Assembly: GCF_900105925.1 (NCBI RefSeq)
Contig: NZ_LT629791.1
Coordinates: 6,356,001-6,420,000, forward strand
Length of the DNA stretch: 64,000 nucleotides
Direction of reading: 5' to 3'
Origin: Jiangella alkaliphila
GTDB lineage: Bacteria > Actinomycetota > Actinomycetes > Jiangellales > Jiangellaceae
Program-made: the position numbers and the translations under genes
The notes under the pieces: generated by a model
What the model was told of the DNA's origin: nothing
The model's database searches: none
What the model saw: the letters and a program-made list of their open reading frames with translations, nothing else
Part shown: piece by piece, positions 44,149 through 53,033 of the stretch
How the letters are laid out: each line of letters begins with the position of its first letter
How positions within the stretch are numbered: position 1 is the first letter of the stretch

Positions 44149-45377
44149 GCGTGCTCACCGGCATCGACGCCGGCCGTTGGCCCGACGTCGCGACCTCCCC
44201 CGCGGCCGGTGCGGCCCGGTTGCGGGCGGCCCGGACGGCGGTCGGGTATGCCGCGCGGGTGGCCGGGGTCCGCGTGATGACGCCGGACGGGCCGCTCGGC
44301 GCCGGACCCGGCGCGCTCGTGCTCGAGGTCCGCCGGGCGCGCGAGTTCTTCGCCCGCATCGGCCGCGACGGGCTGATCGGCTTCGGCGAGGGCTACATGA
44401 GCGGCGCCTGGACCGCGTCGGACCTCACCGCCGTGCTGACCGCGTTCGCCTCCCGGCTGACCAGCCTGGTGCCGCCGCCGTTGCAGAAGCTGCGCCGCCT
44501 GGTCCAGTCGTCGGCACCGGCGGCGGAGGTCGCCGACCGCGCCGGTGCCCGGCGCAACGTCAGCCGCCACTACGACCTCTCCAACGACCTGTTCGCGCTG
44601 TTCCTCGACCCCACCATGACGTACTCGTCGGCGCTGTTCGCCCCCGGCGACGACCTCGAACGGGCCCAGCTGCGCAAGATCGACGCCGTGCTCGACGCGG
44701 CCGCCGTCCGGCCCGGCGCGCGGGTGCTGGAGATCGGCACCGGCTGGGGCGCGCTGGCGGTCCGCGCCGCCACCGAACGCGGGGCTCACGTCACGAGCGT
44801 CACGCTGTCGGAGGAGCAGGCCCGGCTGGCCCGCTCCCGCGCCCACGCCGCCGGCGTCGCGGACCTGGTGGACGTGCAGGTACGCGACTACCGCGACGTC
44901 CGGGGCCGCTACGACGCCGTCGCCAGCGTCGAGATGATCGAAGCGGTCGGGGAACGGCACTGGCCGGACTACTTCGCCGCGCTGGGACGAGCGCTGCTGC
45001 CCGGCGGGCGGGTCGGGCTGCAGGCGATCACCATGCCGCACGAGCACCTGCTCGCGACCCGGCACTCCTGGACCTGGATGCACAAGTACGTCTTCCCCGG
45101 CGGGCTCATCCCGTCCGACGTCGCGATCCGGGCGCACGCGCTGCGCGACGGCGGGCTGACGGTCCTGCACCGGCGATCCTTCGGCGCCCACTACGCCGAG
45201 ACCCTGCGACAGTGGCGCGAACGGTTCCAGGCCGCCGCCGACGCCGTCGCCGCGCTCGGCTTCGACCCGGTGTTCCAGCGGATGTGGGAGTTCTACCTCG
45301 CCTACTGCGAAGCCGGCTTCCACACCGGCCGCCTCGACGTCGAGCAGTACACCCTCAGCGCGGGAGGAGTCCGATGA
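44145..45377 (+). CDS. cyclopropane-fatty-acid-synthase-like methyltransferase (UfaA1-type)
   Basis: 410 residues. The N-terminal lipid-recognition part (GYMSGAWTASDLTAVLTAFA) is followed by SRHYDLSNDLFALFLDPTMT and the SAM-binding motif VLEIGTGWGALAVRAA, then EMIEAVGERHWPDYF and a C-terminal cap (YLAYCEAGFHTGRLDVEQYT). It should add a methylene or methyl group to membrane fatty acids using SAM. It overlaps both neighbours by four bases (ATGA). Confidence 0.9.
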   Translation: MSVLTGIDAGRWPDVATSPAAGAARLRAARTAVGYAARVAGVRVMTPDGPLGAGPGALVLEVRRAREFFARIGRDGLIGFGEGYMSGAWTASDLTAVLTAFASRLTSLVPPPLQKLRRLVQSSAPAAEVADRAGARRNVSRHYDLSNDLFALFLDPTMTYSSALFAPGDDLERAQLRKIDAVLDAAAVRPGARVLEIGTGWGALAVRAATERGAHVTSVTLSEEQARLARSRAHAAGVADLVDVQVRDYRDVRGRYDAVASVEMIEAVGERHWPDYFAALGRALLPGGRVGLQAITMPHEHLLATRHSWTWMHKYVFPGGLIPSDVAIRAHALRDGGLTVLHRRSFGAHYAETLRQWRERFQAAADAVAALGFDPVFQRMWEFYLAYCEAGFHTGRLDVEQYTLSAGGVR

Positions 45378-46603
45378 CGACCACTGCGGAGCAGCCGACC
45401 ACCGCCGACCAGCTGAACGGCCTGCTGGCCGCCGTCCTGGGGGCCGAGCCGCAGGTCCGTGTCCGGGCCTGGGACGGCAGCCTGGCCGGCCCGGCCGACG
45501 CACCGGTCGTGGTGATCCGGTCGCCCATGGCGCTGCGCCGGATGCTGTGGCGGCCCGGTGAGCTGGGGCTGGCCCGCGCCTACGTCGCCGGCGAGCTCGA
45601 CGTCGAGGGCGACCTCGGCGCGGCGTTCTCGCACGCGCGGGCCGCGTTCGCCGGTCTGAGCGCCCGGCCGCGACCGGGCGCCGTCCGCGCGGCCTGGCGT
45701 GCCGCTCGCGAGTGGCGGCTGGCCGGCGCGCCGCCGCCCCCGCCCGAGGAGGCCCGGCTGCGCGGACGCCGGCACACCCGGCGGCGCGACCGCGCGGCGA
45801 TCAGCCACCACTACGACCTCGGCAACGACTTCTACGAACTGCTGCTGGACGAGACCATGGCGTACTCGTGCGGCTACTGGTCGCCGGAGGTGCCCGACGG
45901 CGACGGCGCGGCGGCGTCGCGGGCCAAGCTCGACCTCGTCTGCCGCAAGCTCGAGCTGCGCCCCGGCGACCACCTGGTCGACATCGGCTGCGGCTGGGGC
46001 TCGCTGGTGGTGCACGCAGCCCGCGAGTACGGCGTCCGGGTCACCGGCTACACCATCTCGCGCGAGCAGGCGTCGTACGTCCAGGAGCGCATCGAGCGGG
46101 CCGGGTTGGGTGAGCGGGCGACGGTCCGGCTGCGCGACTACCGCGAGATCGACGACACCGCAGCCGACGCCGTCGCGTCGATCGAGATGGGTGAGCACGT
46201 CGGCCGGCGGAACTACCCGGAGTACGCCGCGGTGCTGCACCGGACCGTCCGGCCCGGCGGCCGGCTGCTGCTGCAGCAGATGTCCCGAGGCCCGCACGCG
46301 GCCGGCGGCGGCGCGTTCATCGAGGCCTACATCGCCCCGGACATGCACATGCGCCCGCTGCCCGACACGCTGCGCATGATCGCGGCCGCCGGGTTCGAGC
46401 TACGGCACGTCGAGGCGCTGCGCGAGCACTACGTGCGCACCGTCCGGTTCTGGGCCGGCCGGTTGGAGGAGCACTGGGCCGAGGTCGTGGCGCTGGCCGG
46501 CGAGCGGACCGCGCGGGTGTGGCGGCTCTACCTCGCCGGTGGGGCGGCCGCGTTCGAGGAGGGCCGCATGGGTGTCGACCAGGTGCTGGCGGTGCGGCAC
46601 TGA
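45374..46603 (+). CDS. second cyclopropane-fatty-acid-synthase-like methyltransferase
   Basis: 409 residues, same fold as its neighbour but diverged. SHHYDLGNDFYELLLDETMA, SAM motif HLVDIGCGWGSLVVHAA, EMGEHVGRRNYPEYAAVLHR and VRFWAGRLEEHWAEVVALAG. A Pro-rich stretch (GAPPPPPEEARLR) precedes the catalytic domain. Two adjacent enzymes of this type may act at different chain positions or do successive steps. It is coupled to both neighbours by overlapping codons. Confidence 0.9.
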   Translation: MTTTAEQPTTADQLNGLLAAVLGAEPQVRVRAWDGSLAGPADAPVVVIRSPMALRRMLWRPGELGLARAYVAGELDVEGDLGAAFSHARAAFAGLSARPRPGAVRAAWRAAREWRLAGAPPPPPEEARLRGRRHTRRRDRAAISHHYDLGNDFYELLLDETMAYSCGYWSPEVPDGDGAAASRAKLDLVCRKLELRPGDHLVDIGCGWGSLVVHAAREYGVRVTGYTISREQASYVQERIERAGLGERATVRLRDYREIDDTAADAVASIEMGEHVGRRNYPEYAAVLHRTVRPGGRLLLQQMSRGPHAAGGGAFIEAYIAPDMHMRPLPDTLRMIAAAGFELRHVEALREHYVRTVRFWAGRLEEHWAEVVALAGERTARVWRLYLAGGAAAFEEGRMGVDQVLAVRH

Positions 46604-47412
46604 TGGGCGGCGTCGCGTGGGCCGGCCTCGGGGTCAACCTCGGGCTGACCGCCGTGGCCGTCGTCGTGCTGATGGCCGGCGTCGTGCTGTGGGTGGCCCG
46701 CGGCGGCGCCGTCGTCGTCATCGACACCGTCTGGGGTGCCGGGTTCGCGCTGGTCGCCGTCGTGACCTGGCTGGCGTCGGCCGGCGACGGCGACGGCGTG
46801 CTGCGGGCGCTGGTCACCGTCCTCACCGTCATGTGGGGCGTCCGCCTCGCCGTCCACCTGCACCGGCGCAACCACGGGAAGGGCGAGGACCCGCGCTACG
46901 AGGACCTGTTCGCCCGGCACGCCGGCGGACGGACCCGGGTGGCCGCCCTCTGGGTCTGCCTGCCGCAGGCCGTCATCCTCTGGTTCGTCTCGCTGCCGGT
47001 GCAGGTCGCGCAGTACGTGACGATCGAGCCGGCGTGGTGGCTGGTGGCGCTGGGAGTGCTGGTGTGGGCGGTCGGGCTGGTCTTCGAGGCCGTCGGCGAC
47101 GCGCAGCTGGCCCGGTTCAAGGCCGACCCGGTCAACCGCGGGCGGATCATGGACCGCGGGCTGTGGCGCTACACCCGGCACCCGAACTACTTCGGCGACG
47201 CCAGCGTGTGGTGGGGCCTCTACCTGTGCGCGTGCGTCACCCGGCCGGGCGCGGCCACCGTGCTGTCGCCGCTGCTCATGACGTTCTTCCTGGCCCGCGG
47301 CACCGGCAAGCCGATGACGGAGCAGCGCATGGCCGACCGGCCCGGCTACGCCGAGTACGTCGAGCGGACCAGCGGCTTCGTCCCCCTGCCGCCACGTCAC
47401 AGGGGCCGGTGA
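46603..47412 (+). CDS. DUF1295 membrane protein (steroid 5-alpha-reductase-like)
   Basis: 269 residues, about seven membrane helices (LGLTAVAVVVLMAGVVLWVA onward), with the family end motif RYTRHPNYFGDASVWWGLYL and GKPMTEQRMADRPGYAEYVE. Family members are predicted membrane reductases or methyltransferases of lipids. Its start overlaps the previous stop (TGATG). It holds the position of Rv0446c in the mycobacterial sigK locus. Confidence 0.88.
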   Translation: MGGVAWAGLGVNLGLTAVAVVVLMAGVVLWVARGGAVVVIDTVWGAGFALVAVVTWLASAGDGDGVLRALVTVLTVMWGVRLAVHLHRRNHGKGEDPRYEDLFARHAGGRTRVAALWVCLPQAVILWFVSLPVQVAQYVTIEPAWWLVALGVLVWAVGLVFEAVGDAQLARFKADPVNRGRIMDRGLWRYTRHPNYFGDASVWWGLYLCACVTRPGAATVLSPLLMTFFLARGTGKPMTEQRMADRPGYAEYVERTSGFVPLPPRHRGR

Positions 47413-47440
47413 GCGCGCGGATGGGGTACGAGTCCCGGAC

Positions 47441-48913
47441 ATGAAGGTTCTCGTCGCCGGCGCGACCGGCTATGTCGGCAGCCGCCTGGTCCCGCGGCTG
47501 GTCGCCGCCGGGCACACCGTCCGCTGCCTCGCCCGCGATCCCGGCAAGCTCCGCGACCAGCCCTGGGCCGGCGACGTCGAGGTGGTGCGCGGCGACGTGC
47601 TGGACTGGGCCGGCCTCGATCCCGCCCTGGCGGACGTCGACGTCGCCCACTATCTCGTCCACTCGCTGACGTCGCGCGGGTTCGCGTCGACGGATCGACG
47701 GGCGGCGGGGCGGTTCGCGGCGGCCGCCGCGCAGGCCGGGGCGCGCCGGCTGGTCTACCTGGGCGGGCTGCACCCGCCGGAGACCGCCGGCCTGTCGGAC
47801 CACCTGGCCTCGCGCACCGAGGTCGGCCGCATCTTCCTCGACGCGCCTGTCCCGGCCGTGGTGCTGCAGGCCGGCGTCATCATCGGGTCCGGCTCGGCCA
47901 GCTTCGAGATGCTGCGCTACCTGACCGAACGGCTGCCGGTCAGCGTGACGCCGCGCTGGGTGCACACGCGGACGCAGCCGATCGCGATCCGCGACGTGCT
48001 CGCGTACCTGGTCGCCGCGACGGAGCTGCCGGGCGAGCCGAACCGGACCTTCGACATCGGCGGGCCGCAGGTGCTGACCTACGCGGACATGATGCGCGGC
48101 TACGCCAGGGCCGCCGGCCTGCCGCGGCGGGTGATCGTACCGGTGCCGCTGCTGACGCCGTGGCTGTCCGGGCAGTGGGTGAACCTGGTGACGCCGGTGC
48201 CGCGGTCCATCGCGATGCCGCTGATCGAGTCGCTCGAGCACGAGGCCGTCTGCCGCGAGGACGACCTGCGCTCGCTGTTGACGGAACCGGCCGACCCGAC
48301 GCCGTACGCGCGAGCGGTCGAGCTGGCGCTGGCCCGCATCCGCGAGGCCGACGTCGAGAGCCACTGGTCGACGGCGACGGCGCCGGGCGCGCCGTCCGAC
48401 CCGCTGCCCAGCGACCCGTCGTGGTCCGGCGGCACGGTCCGCACCGACCAGCGCTCGGTGCGCTGCGACGTCCCGCCGGAGCGGCTGTGGCGGGTCATCG
48501 AGGGCATCGGCGGCCAGAACGGCTGGTACTCGTTCCCGCTGGCCTGGGCCGTGCGCGGCTGGGCCGACCGGCTGGCCGGCGGGGTGGGACTGCGCCGCGG
48601 CCGCCGCGACCCGGCCCGGCTGCACCTCGGCGAGGCGCTGGACTGGTGGCGGGTCGAGGCGATCGAGCGCGGCCGGCTGCTGCGCCTGCGCGCGGAGATG
48701 AAGGTGCCGGGCCAGGCCTGGCTGGAGATGTCGCTGACGCCGGACGGCAACGGCGCCGTCTACCGCCAGCGCGCCGTGTTCGTCCCACGCGGACTGGCCG
48801 GCCAGCTGTACTGGTGGGCGCTCTGGCCGTTCCACGGGCTGATCTTCGGCGGCATGGCCCGCAACATCGTCCGCACCGCATCGCGACAGGGCGAAGCCGG
48901 GGCGTTCCGGTGA
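47441..48913 (+). CDS. SDR/NmrA-like Rossmann protein with C-terminal DUF2867
   Basis: 490 residues. The N-terminal NAD(P)-binding domain (VLVAGATGYVGSRLVPRLVA) has YLVHSLTSRGFASTDRRAAG and GGPQVLTYADMM, as in the ylbE/NmrA-type reductases; residues about 330-485 form a DUF2867 domain (GQNGWYSFPLAWAVRGWADR, QRAVFVPRGLAGQLYWWALW). It follows the lipid genes by 28 bases and is last in the operon. Function is unknown, probably oxidoreduction or binding of a lipid. A terminator overlaps its stop codon. Confidence 0.85.
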   Translation: MKVLVAGATGYVGSRLVPRLVAAGHTVRCLARDPGKLRDQPWAGDVEVVRGDVLDWAGLDPALADVDVAHYLVHSLTSRGFASTDRRAAGRFAAAAAQAGARRLVYLGGLHPPETAGLSDHLASRTEVGRIFLDAPVPAVVLQAGVIIGSGSASFEMLRYLTERLPVSVTPRWVHTRTQPIAIRDVLAYLVAATELPGEPNRTFDIGGPQVLTYADMMRGYARAAGLPRRVIVPVPLLTPWLSGQWVNLVTPVPRSIAMPLIESLEHEAVCREDDLRSLLTEPADPTPYARAVELALARIREADVESHWSTATAPGAPSDPLPSDPSWSGGTVRTDQRSVRCDVPPERLWRVIEGIGGQNGWYSFPLAWAVRGWADRLAGGVGLRRGRRDPARLHLGEALDWWRVEAIERGRLLRLRAEMKVPGQAWLEMSLTPDGNGAVYRQRAVFVPRGLAGQLYWWALWPFHGLIFGGMARNIVRTASRQGEAGAFR

Positions 48914-48931
48914 GCGACCGGAACGCCCCGA
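48901..48931. terminator. bidirectional terminator between SDR and FAS1 genes
   Basis: GGGGCGTTCCGGT (48901-48913) and ACCGGAACGCCCC (48919-48931) form a perfect 13-bp stem with loop GAGCG. The two genes converge here, so it probably ends both transcripts. Confidence 0.8.
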
Positions 48932-48947
48932 CGCTTCCCCGCATGGA

Positions 48948-49634
48948 TCACATCGGCGGCATGAGCACGCCGTCGATCAGATAGACGGTCGCGTTGGCCG
49001 TCGTGACGCCGCCGCAGATGACGTTGGCGCCGTTGACCGTCAGCGCGTCCGCCGTGCCGGCGACGGTGACCGGTGCACCCTGGACCGTGGCCTGCTCGCC
49101 GACCACCTGGTCGGGCGACAGCTGGCCGGGCACCACGTGGTACGTCAGCACCGTCGTCAGCAGGTCCGCGTCGGTGGCGAGGGTGTCCAGCGTGCCCTGG
49201 TCGACCGCGGCGAACGCGTCGTCCACCGGCGCGAAGACGGTGAACTCGGCGCCGTTGAGCGTGTCGACCAGGTTGACCTGCGGGTTCAGCTGGCCGGACA
49301 CCGCGGAGACCAGCGTCGTGAGGATCGGGTTGTTCGACGCGGCCACGGCGACCGGGTCGTCGGACATGCCCTCGACCGAGCCCTCGCCGTCGGGGACCTG
49401 GGAGGCGTAGTCGGCGCAGCCCGGACCGACCGGGCCGGCCATCGGCTCCTCCGTCATCTCGTCGGCCGGCTCGTCGGCCGGTTCGGTGGTCTCCTCCTCG
49501 GGTGCGGAGGTGCTGTCGCCGTTGCCGCTCGCCGTCGAGTCGTCTCCGTCGTCGTCACCGCAGGCCGCGAGGGTCAGCGTCAATGCCGCCATCGCGGCCA
49601 TGATCACCGGGGTCTTCCTGGTCAGAAGCTTCAT
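48948..49634 (-). CDS. FAS1 (fasciclin) domain lipoprotein, MPT83-like
   Basis: 228 residues. The lipoprotein leader ends LTLAAC with Cys25; next come an acidic Thr/Glu-rich linker and one FAS1 domain (about 95-228): [54 protein letters not shown] and [16 protein letters not shown]1 proteins act at the cell surface in adhesion. In mycobacteria the homologous MPT70/MPT83 genes are the main SigK targets; here the gene is divergent from the sigK-like gene and has a related promoter. Confidence 0.9.
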   Translation of the reverse strand: MKLLTRKTPVIMAAMAALTLTLAACGDDDGDDSTASGNGDSTSAPEEETTEPADEPADEMTEEPMAGPVGPGCADYASQVPDGEGSVEGMSDDPVAVAASNNPILTTLVSAVSGQLNPQVNLVDTLNGAEFTVFAPVDDAFAAVDQGTLDTLATDADLLTTVLTYHVVPGQLSPDQVVGEQATVQGAPVTVAGTADALTVNGANVICGGVTTANATVYLIDGVLMPPM

Positions 49635-49698
49635 GGTGCGTCCTTTCCACTGACGTCCGGGGTTCCCCAGTTTCTTTGCTGGGTTTCTCTCATGCGCC

Positions 49699-49725
49699 TT
49701 TCGAAGCCGGCATCGCCGCGGATTG
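49699..49725 (-). promoter_or_regulatory. SigK-like promoter of the FAS1 gene
   Basis: On the minus strand CAATCC (49725-49720), 15 bases ending in CCGGCT, then TCGAAA (49704-49699), a weaker -10 than the others. The start point would be about 58 bases before the ATG. Confidence 0.55.
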
Positions 49726-49760
49726 GTGTGTGCGGGAATTTCTTCGAAAGAGGCAAAAAC

Positions 49761-49787
49761 CAATCCGCCGAACGCCGCGCTCCGAAC
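49761..49787 (+). promoter_or_regulatory. SigK-like promoter of the sigma factor gene (autoregulation)
   Basis: CAATCC (49761-49766), 15 bases, CCGAAC (49782-49787), about 50 bases of leader before the sigma ATG. Implies positive autoregulation. Confidence 0.65.
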
Positions 49788-49844
49788 GACCGTCGACAAG
49801 GAGATCGACCACTCGAAGACGACAGCCGAAGGTGGCCCACATCC

Positions 49845-50435
49845 ATGACGGAGTTCCGCTCGACGCCGGCGCGTGGCACCCCACGGCGGACGGACGACGG
49901 CTTGGGCGGACTGTTGAGGAGATCGGCAGCGGGCGACGAGGAGGCGTTCGAAGAGCTCTACGAACGCACCGCGCCGGCGATCTACGGAGTCGCGCACAAG
50001 GTCCTCCGCAATCACGCGCACGCCGAAGAGGTCACCCATGACGTCATGCTCGAGATCTGGAGATCATCGAACCGGTACCGCACGGACCGAGGCAGCGCAT
50101 TCAGCTGGGTGCTGACCATCGCGCACCGGCGGGCCGTGGACCGGGTCCGACAGGAACAGTCGGCCACCCGACGTGATCTGCGCGACGCCGAGCTGGACTC
50201 ACGGCGCGCCTACGACGACGTCGTCGAGACGACCGAGGCACATCATGAGCTGGAGCAGCTCCAGCTCTGCCTCGGCCGGCTGACCCCTGTTCAGCGCGAA
50301 TGTGTGCGGCTGGCCTTCTACCACGGCTACACCTACCGCGACGTGGCCCGCATGCTCGACACCCCGCTGGGAACGGTCAAGACCCGGCTGCGCGACGGGC
50401 TGTTGCGGTTACGCGCCTGCATGGAGGGACGATGA
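49845..50435 (+). CDS. sigK: SigK-type ECF sigma factor
   Basis: 196 residues. Region 2 ([20 protein letters not shown], then [20 protein letters not shown]) and region 4 ([20 protein letters not shown], then [20 protein letters not shown]) are complete. The name rests on the locus: amine oxidase, DUF1365, cyclopropane-synthase-like, DUF1295 and FAS1 genes beside it, an RskA-like gene overlapping its stop, and SigK-like promoters on five transcription units. It should control surface and lipid genes. Its brake, the anti-sigma factor, appears truncated. Confidence 0.88.
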   Translation: MTEFRSTPARGTPRRTDDGLGGLLRRSAAGDEEAFEELYERTAPAIYGVAHKVLRNHAHAEEVTHDVMLEIWRSSNRYRTDRGSAFSWVLTIAHRRAVDRVRQEQSATRRDLRDAELDSRRAYDDVVETTEAHHELEQLQLCLGRLTPVQRECVRLAFYHGYTYRDVARMLDTPLGTVKTRLRDGLLRLRACMEGR

Positions 50436-50782
50436 GGCGGCGCACGCCCAACCTCCACACCCTGGCCGCCGCCTACGCGCTGCACGCTGTCCCGCCGGAC
50501 GAGGTGGCGCCGTTCGAAGATCACCTGGGCGTCTGCACGTCGTGCCGGTCCGAGGTGATCGAGTTGCGTGAGGCCGCGGTTCGGCTCGGCGCGACGGTGG
50601 CGATCGCACCGCCACGGAGGCTCAAGTCCCGGCTGCTTCGTGAGATAGCCGAGGTCCGACGGCTGCCGCCGCTGCCCGCGCCTGAGTCGATCAGGCGCCC
50701 GCGATGGACCGTGGCCCAGAGTGGTCCGGTCGTCCAATCCACACGTCGATGGCGATCGCTTGTCCCCTATCGACGCAAATGA
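50432..50782 (+). CDS. rskA: anti-sigma-K factor, truncated (no membrane or outer domain)
   Basis: 116 residues overlapping sigK by ATGA. The N-terminal sigma-binding zinc module is intact: LAAAYALHAVPPDEV, His31 and Cys35/Cys38 in HLGVCTSCRS. After LKSRLLREIAEVRRLPPLPA the sequence becomes basic and unstructured (ESIRRPRWTVAQSG) and stops. Full-length RskA proteins have about 230 residues with one membrane helix and an outer domain. No membrane helix is found downstream in any frame. The product would be a soluble anti-sigma domain, unable to sense envelope signals. Confidence 0.75.
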   Translation: MRRRTPNLHTLAAAYALHAVPPDEVAPFEDHLGVCTSCRSEVIELREAAVRLGATVAIAPPRRLKSRLLREIAEVRRLPPLPAPESIRRPRWTVAQSGPVVQSTRRWRSLVPYRRK

Positions 50783-50825
50783 CGGTCGACCGAGTGCTCA
50801 ATTCACGCCGATCTCTCTCCTCGAC

Positions 50826-50852
50826 CAATCCGCGACCCACCGGTCTCCGAAT
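50826..50852 (+). promoter_or_regulatory. SigK-like promoter of the DUF4331 operon
   Basis: CAATCC (50826-50831), 15 bases, CCGAAT (50847-50852), about 70 bases before the first ATG of the operon. Confidence 0.65.
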
Positions 50853-50929
50853 CGTCATGCGAGAGGTCACTCTCGACTGTGCCGACGACTGAGTCGGCAC
50901 AGCGATCAATTCGTCAGAGAGGAACGTTG

Positions 50930-51226
50930 ATGTCCGAGCAGTCTCGCCGGCGCTTCCTGGTGGCAGCCGGCGCGAGCACTGTCGCCGTCGGCGCCGGTGC
51001 CATCCTCGCGGCCGGTCCGGCCGCCGCCCACTCCGAACCGGCCAAGGCCGCGGCGCCCACCACGAGGGATGACGACCTGGCCCCGGCCGACACCAAGGTC
51101 GTCGCGTACGTCAGCGACCCCGCCCACGACGAGGTCACGCTCATGGTCGACGACCGCGAGAGCGTCATCCAGGACCGCGTCCTGGCTCGAGCCCTGGCGC
51201 GCGCCGCCCGTGAGCAGGTGGGGTGA
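50930..51226 (+). CDS. small Tat-exported protein
   Basis: 98 residues. A clear twin-arginine leader (SRRRFLVAAGASTVAVGAGA, cut near AAAHS) is followed by only about 60 residues (DLAPADTKVVAYVSDPAHDE, VTLMVDDRESVIQD). GAGAGGAAC lies before the ATG. It ends three bases before the DUF4331 gene and is first in that operon. Function unknown; a small folded partner exported together with the next product is possible. Confidence 0.75.
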   Translation: MSEQSRRRFLVAAGASTVAVGAGAILAAGPAAAHSEPAKAAAPTTRDDDLAPADTKVVAYVSDPAHDEVTLMVDDRESVIQDRVLARALARAAREQVG

Positions 51227-51229
51227 CCC

Positions 51230-52597
51230 GTGTCGTCGCATCGCGAAGCACCCGAGATCTCCAAAGACCCGGTGGCCGACTCCACCGACCTCTACGCGTT
51301 CGTCAGCCCGGACCGGCCCGACACGGTCACGCTGATCGCCAACTACCTGCCGGCGCAGACCCCGGCCGCCGGGCCGAACTTCTACGAGTTCGGTGACGAC
51401 GTCCGGTACGAGATCCACATCTCCAACGGCGGCCGCGCCGAGGCCGACGTCACCTACGCGTTCCGCTTCCGCACCGAAGTCGCGAACGAGGAGACCTTCC
51501 TCTACAACACCGGCCCGATCGCGTCGCTGGACGCGCCGGAGTTCAACCGGCGCCAGTTCTACACCGTGACCCGATCCGAGGGCGACCGGCGCGGCGACGT
51601 CCTGGCCGAGGATCTGCCCTGCCCGCCGTGCAACATCGGCCCCCGCTCGACGCCGGACTACCCGAGCCTGGCCGACGCCGCCGTCCACGACCTTCCGGGC
51701 GGCGGCAAGGTGTTCGCCGGGCAGCGCGCCGACGGGTTCTTCGTCGACCTCGGCTCGATCTTCGACCTCGCCACGCTGCGGCCGTTCCAGTCGGCCCATC
51801 TCATCCCGATGGCCGACGCCGACGGCGTCAACACCCTGACCCACTCGAACGTCCACACCATCGCGATCCAGGTGCCGATCACCGACCTCACCCGCGGCGG
51901 CAAGCGTCCGCGCAACGCCGAGGACGCGGCCGCGGTCATCGGCGTGTGGACCACGGCGAGCCGGCAGCGCGCCCGGATCTTCGACAAGGACGAGGGCTCC
52001 TACCGCGGCGCGGGCAGTTTCGTGCAGGTCTCCCGCCTGGGCAACCCGTTGTTCAACGAGGTCATCGTCCCAATGGCGCGCAAGGACGAGTGGAACGCCG
52101 CTGAGCCCGAGGACGACGAGGACTACGTCTCGTATGTCCGGCGTCCCGAGGTCGCCAAGCTGCTGCCCGTCCTCTACCCGGGCGTGTTCCCGCGGCTGGC
52201 CGAGCTCAACGAGTCCGCCGACCGCGCCGATCTCGAGGCGATCCTGCTCACCGGGCTGCCGGAGGGTGTCGTGCCGGGCTTCCAGAACTTCACCGGCGCC
52301 ACCCCTTCGGACATGCTCCGGCTGAACACCGCGATCACGCCGTCCGCGGACCCGAACCCGCTCGGCGTGGTGGGCGGCGACCTCGCCGGCTTCCCGAACG
52401 GACGCCGGGTCTTCGACGACGTCGTCACGATCGAGCTGCGCGCGATCGCCGGGGTGACGTACCCGCTGATCGACTCGGAGTTCACCCCCGACGGCGCCGC
52501 CGCGGCCATCACCGACGGCACCACCCCGCCCGGCAACGAGGACTCGTTCCCCTACCTGCGCACCCCGCACGACGGGTTCGCCGTCCCGGCCGCATGA
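51230..52597 (+). CDS. DUF4331 family protein
   Basis: 455 residues from GTG. It starts SSHREAPEISKDPVADSTDL, the typical DUF4331 opening, with YAFVSPDRPDTVTLIANYLP, NSNVHTIAIQVPITDL-type core strands (THSNVHTIAIQVPITDL) and an end PNGRRVFDDVVTIELRAIAG. It has no signal of its own, so location is uncertain. DUF4331 proteins are of unknown function and often occur with SigK-like systems or extracellular beta proteins. It is coupled to the next gene by ATGA. Confidence 0.85.
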   Translation: MSSHREAPEISKDPVADSTDLYAFVSPDRPDTVTLIANYLPAQTPAAGPNFYEFGDDVRYEIHISNGGRAEADVTYAFRFRTEVANEETFLYNTGPIASLDAPEFNRRQFYTVTRSEGDRRGDVLAEDLPCPPCNIGPRSTPDYPSLADAAVHDLPGGGKVFAGQRADGFFVDLGSIFDLATLRPFQSAHLIPMADADGVNTLTHSNVHTIAIQVPITDLTRGGKRPRNAEDAAAVIGVWTTASRQRARIFDKDEGSYRGAGSFVQVSRLGNPLFNEVIVPMARKDEWNAAEPEDDEDYVSYVRRPEVAKLLPVLYPGVFPRLAELNESADRADLEAILLTGLPEGVVPGFQNFTGATPSDMLRLNTAITPSADPNPLGVVGGDLAGFPNGRRVFDDVVTIELRAIAGVTYPLIDSEFTPDGAAAAITDGTTPPGNEDSFPYLRTPHDGFAVPAA

Positions 52598-52914
52598 GCC
52601 ACGACCACCACCACGCCGGCGAGGGTCCCGTCGTGCTCGACGTCGGCGGCGACGTCGGGGCCCTCGTCCTCTACACCGGACCCGGCCTGACCGGCGCCGA
52701 GATCGAGATCACCCGGGTCGGCCACGAACGCGACGGCACGCACGTCGCCGTCCACCAGCGCGCGATCGGCGACCGCCACGTGACCGCCGCGGTCTACCCG
52801 GCCCTGCGCGCCGGCAGTTACGTCCTCTGGCAATCCGACGGGCGACCGACCGCTGCTGTGGACATCGACGGCGGCCGCGTCACCGTGGCGCGGTGGTCCG
52901 ACATCGCGGTCTGA
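52594..52914 (+). CDS. 106-residue hypothetical, His-rich start
   Basis: Starts MSHDHHHAGEGPVVLDVGGD and continues DVGALVLYTGPGLTGAEIEI, THVAVHQRAIGDRHVTAAVY and AGSYVLWQSDGRPTAAVDID, an all-beta pattern. The HDHHH cluster could bind metal. It overlaps the DUF4331 stop by four bases and is last in the SigK-led operon. The family is common in actinomycetes but of unknown role. Confidence 0.75.
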   Translation: MSHDHHHAGEGPVVLDVGGDVGALVLYTGPGLTGAEIEITRVGHERDGTHVAVHQRAIGDRHVTAAVYPALRAGSYVLWQSDGRPTAAVDIDGGRVTVARWSDIAV

Positions 52915-53033
52915 CGCGGCCGCGCGAGAAGAACGAGCGGGGACCCAGCGCAACGGGACCCGCACAGCACTTGGCCGGAGCGAACCTCATCTGGCCAGGA
53001 CCGATAGGTAGTCCATATCGATGGGAGAAGTCC

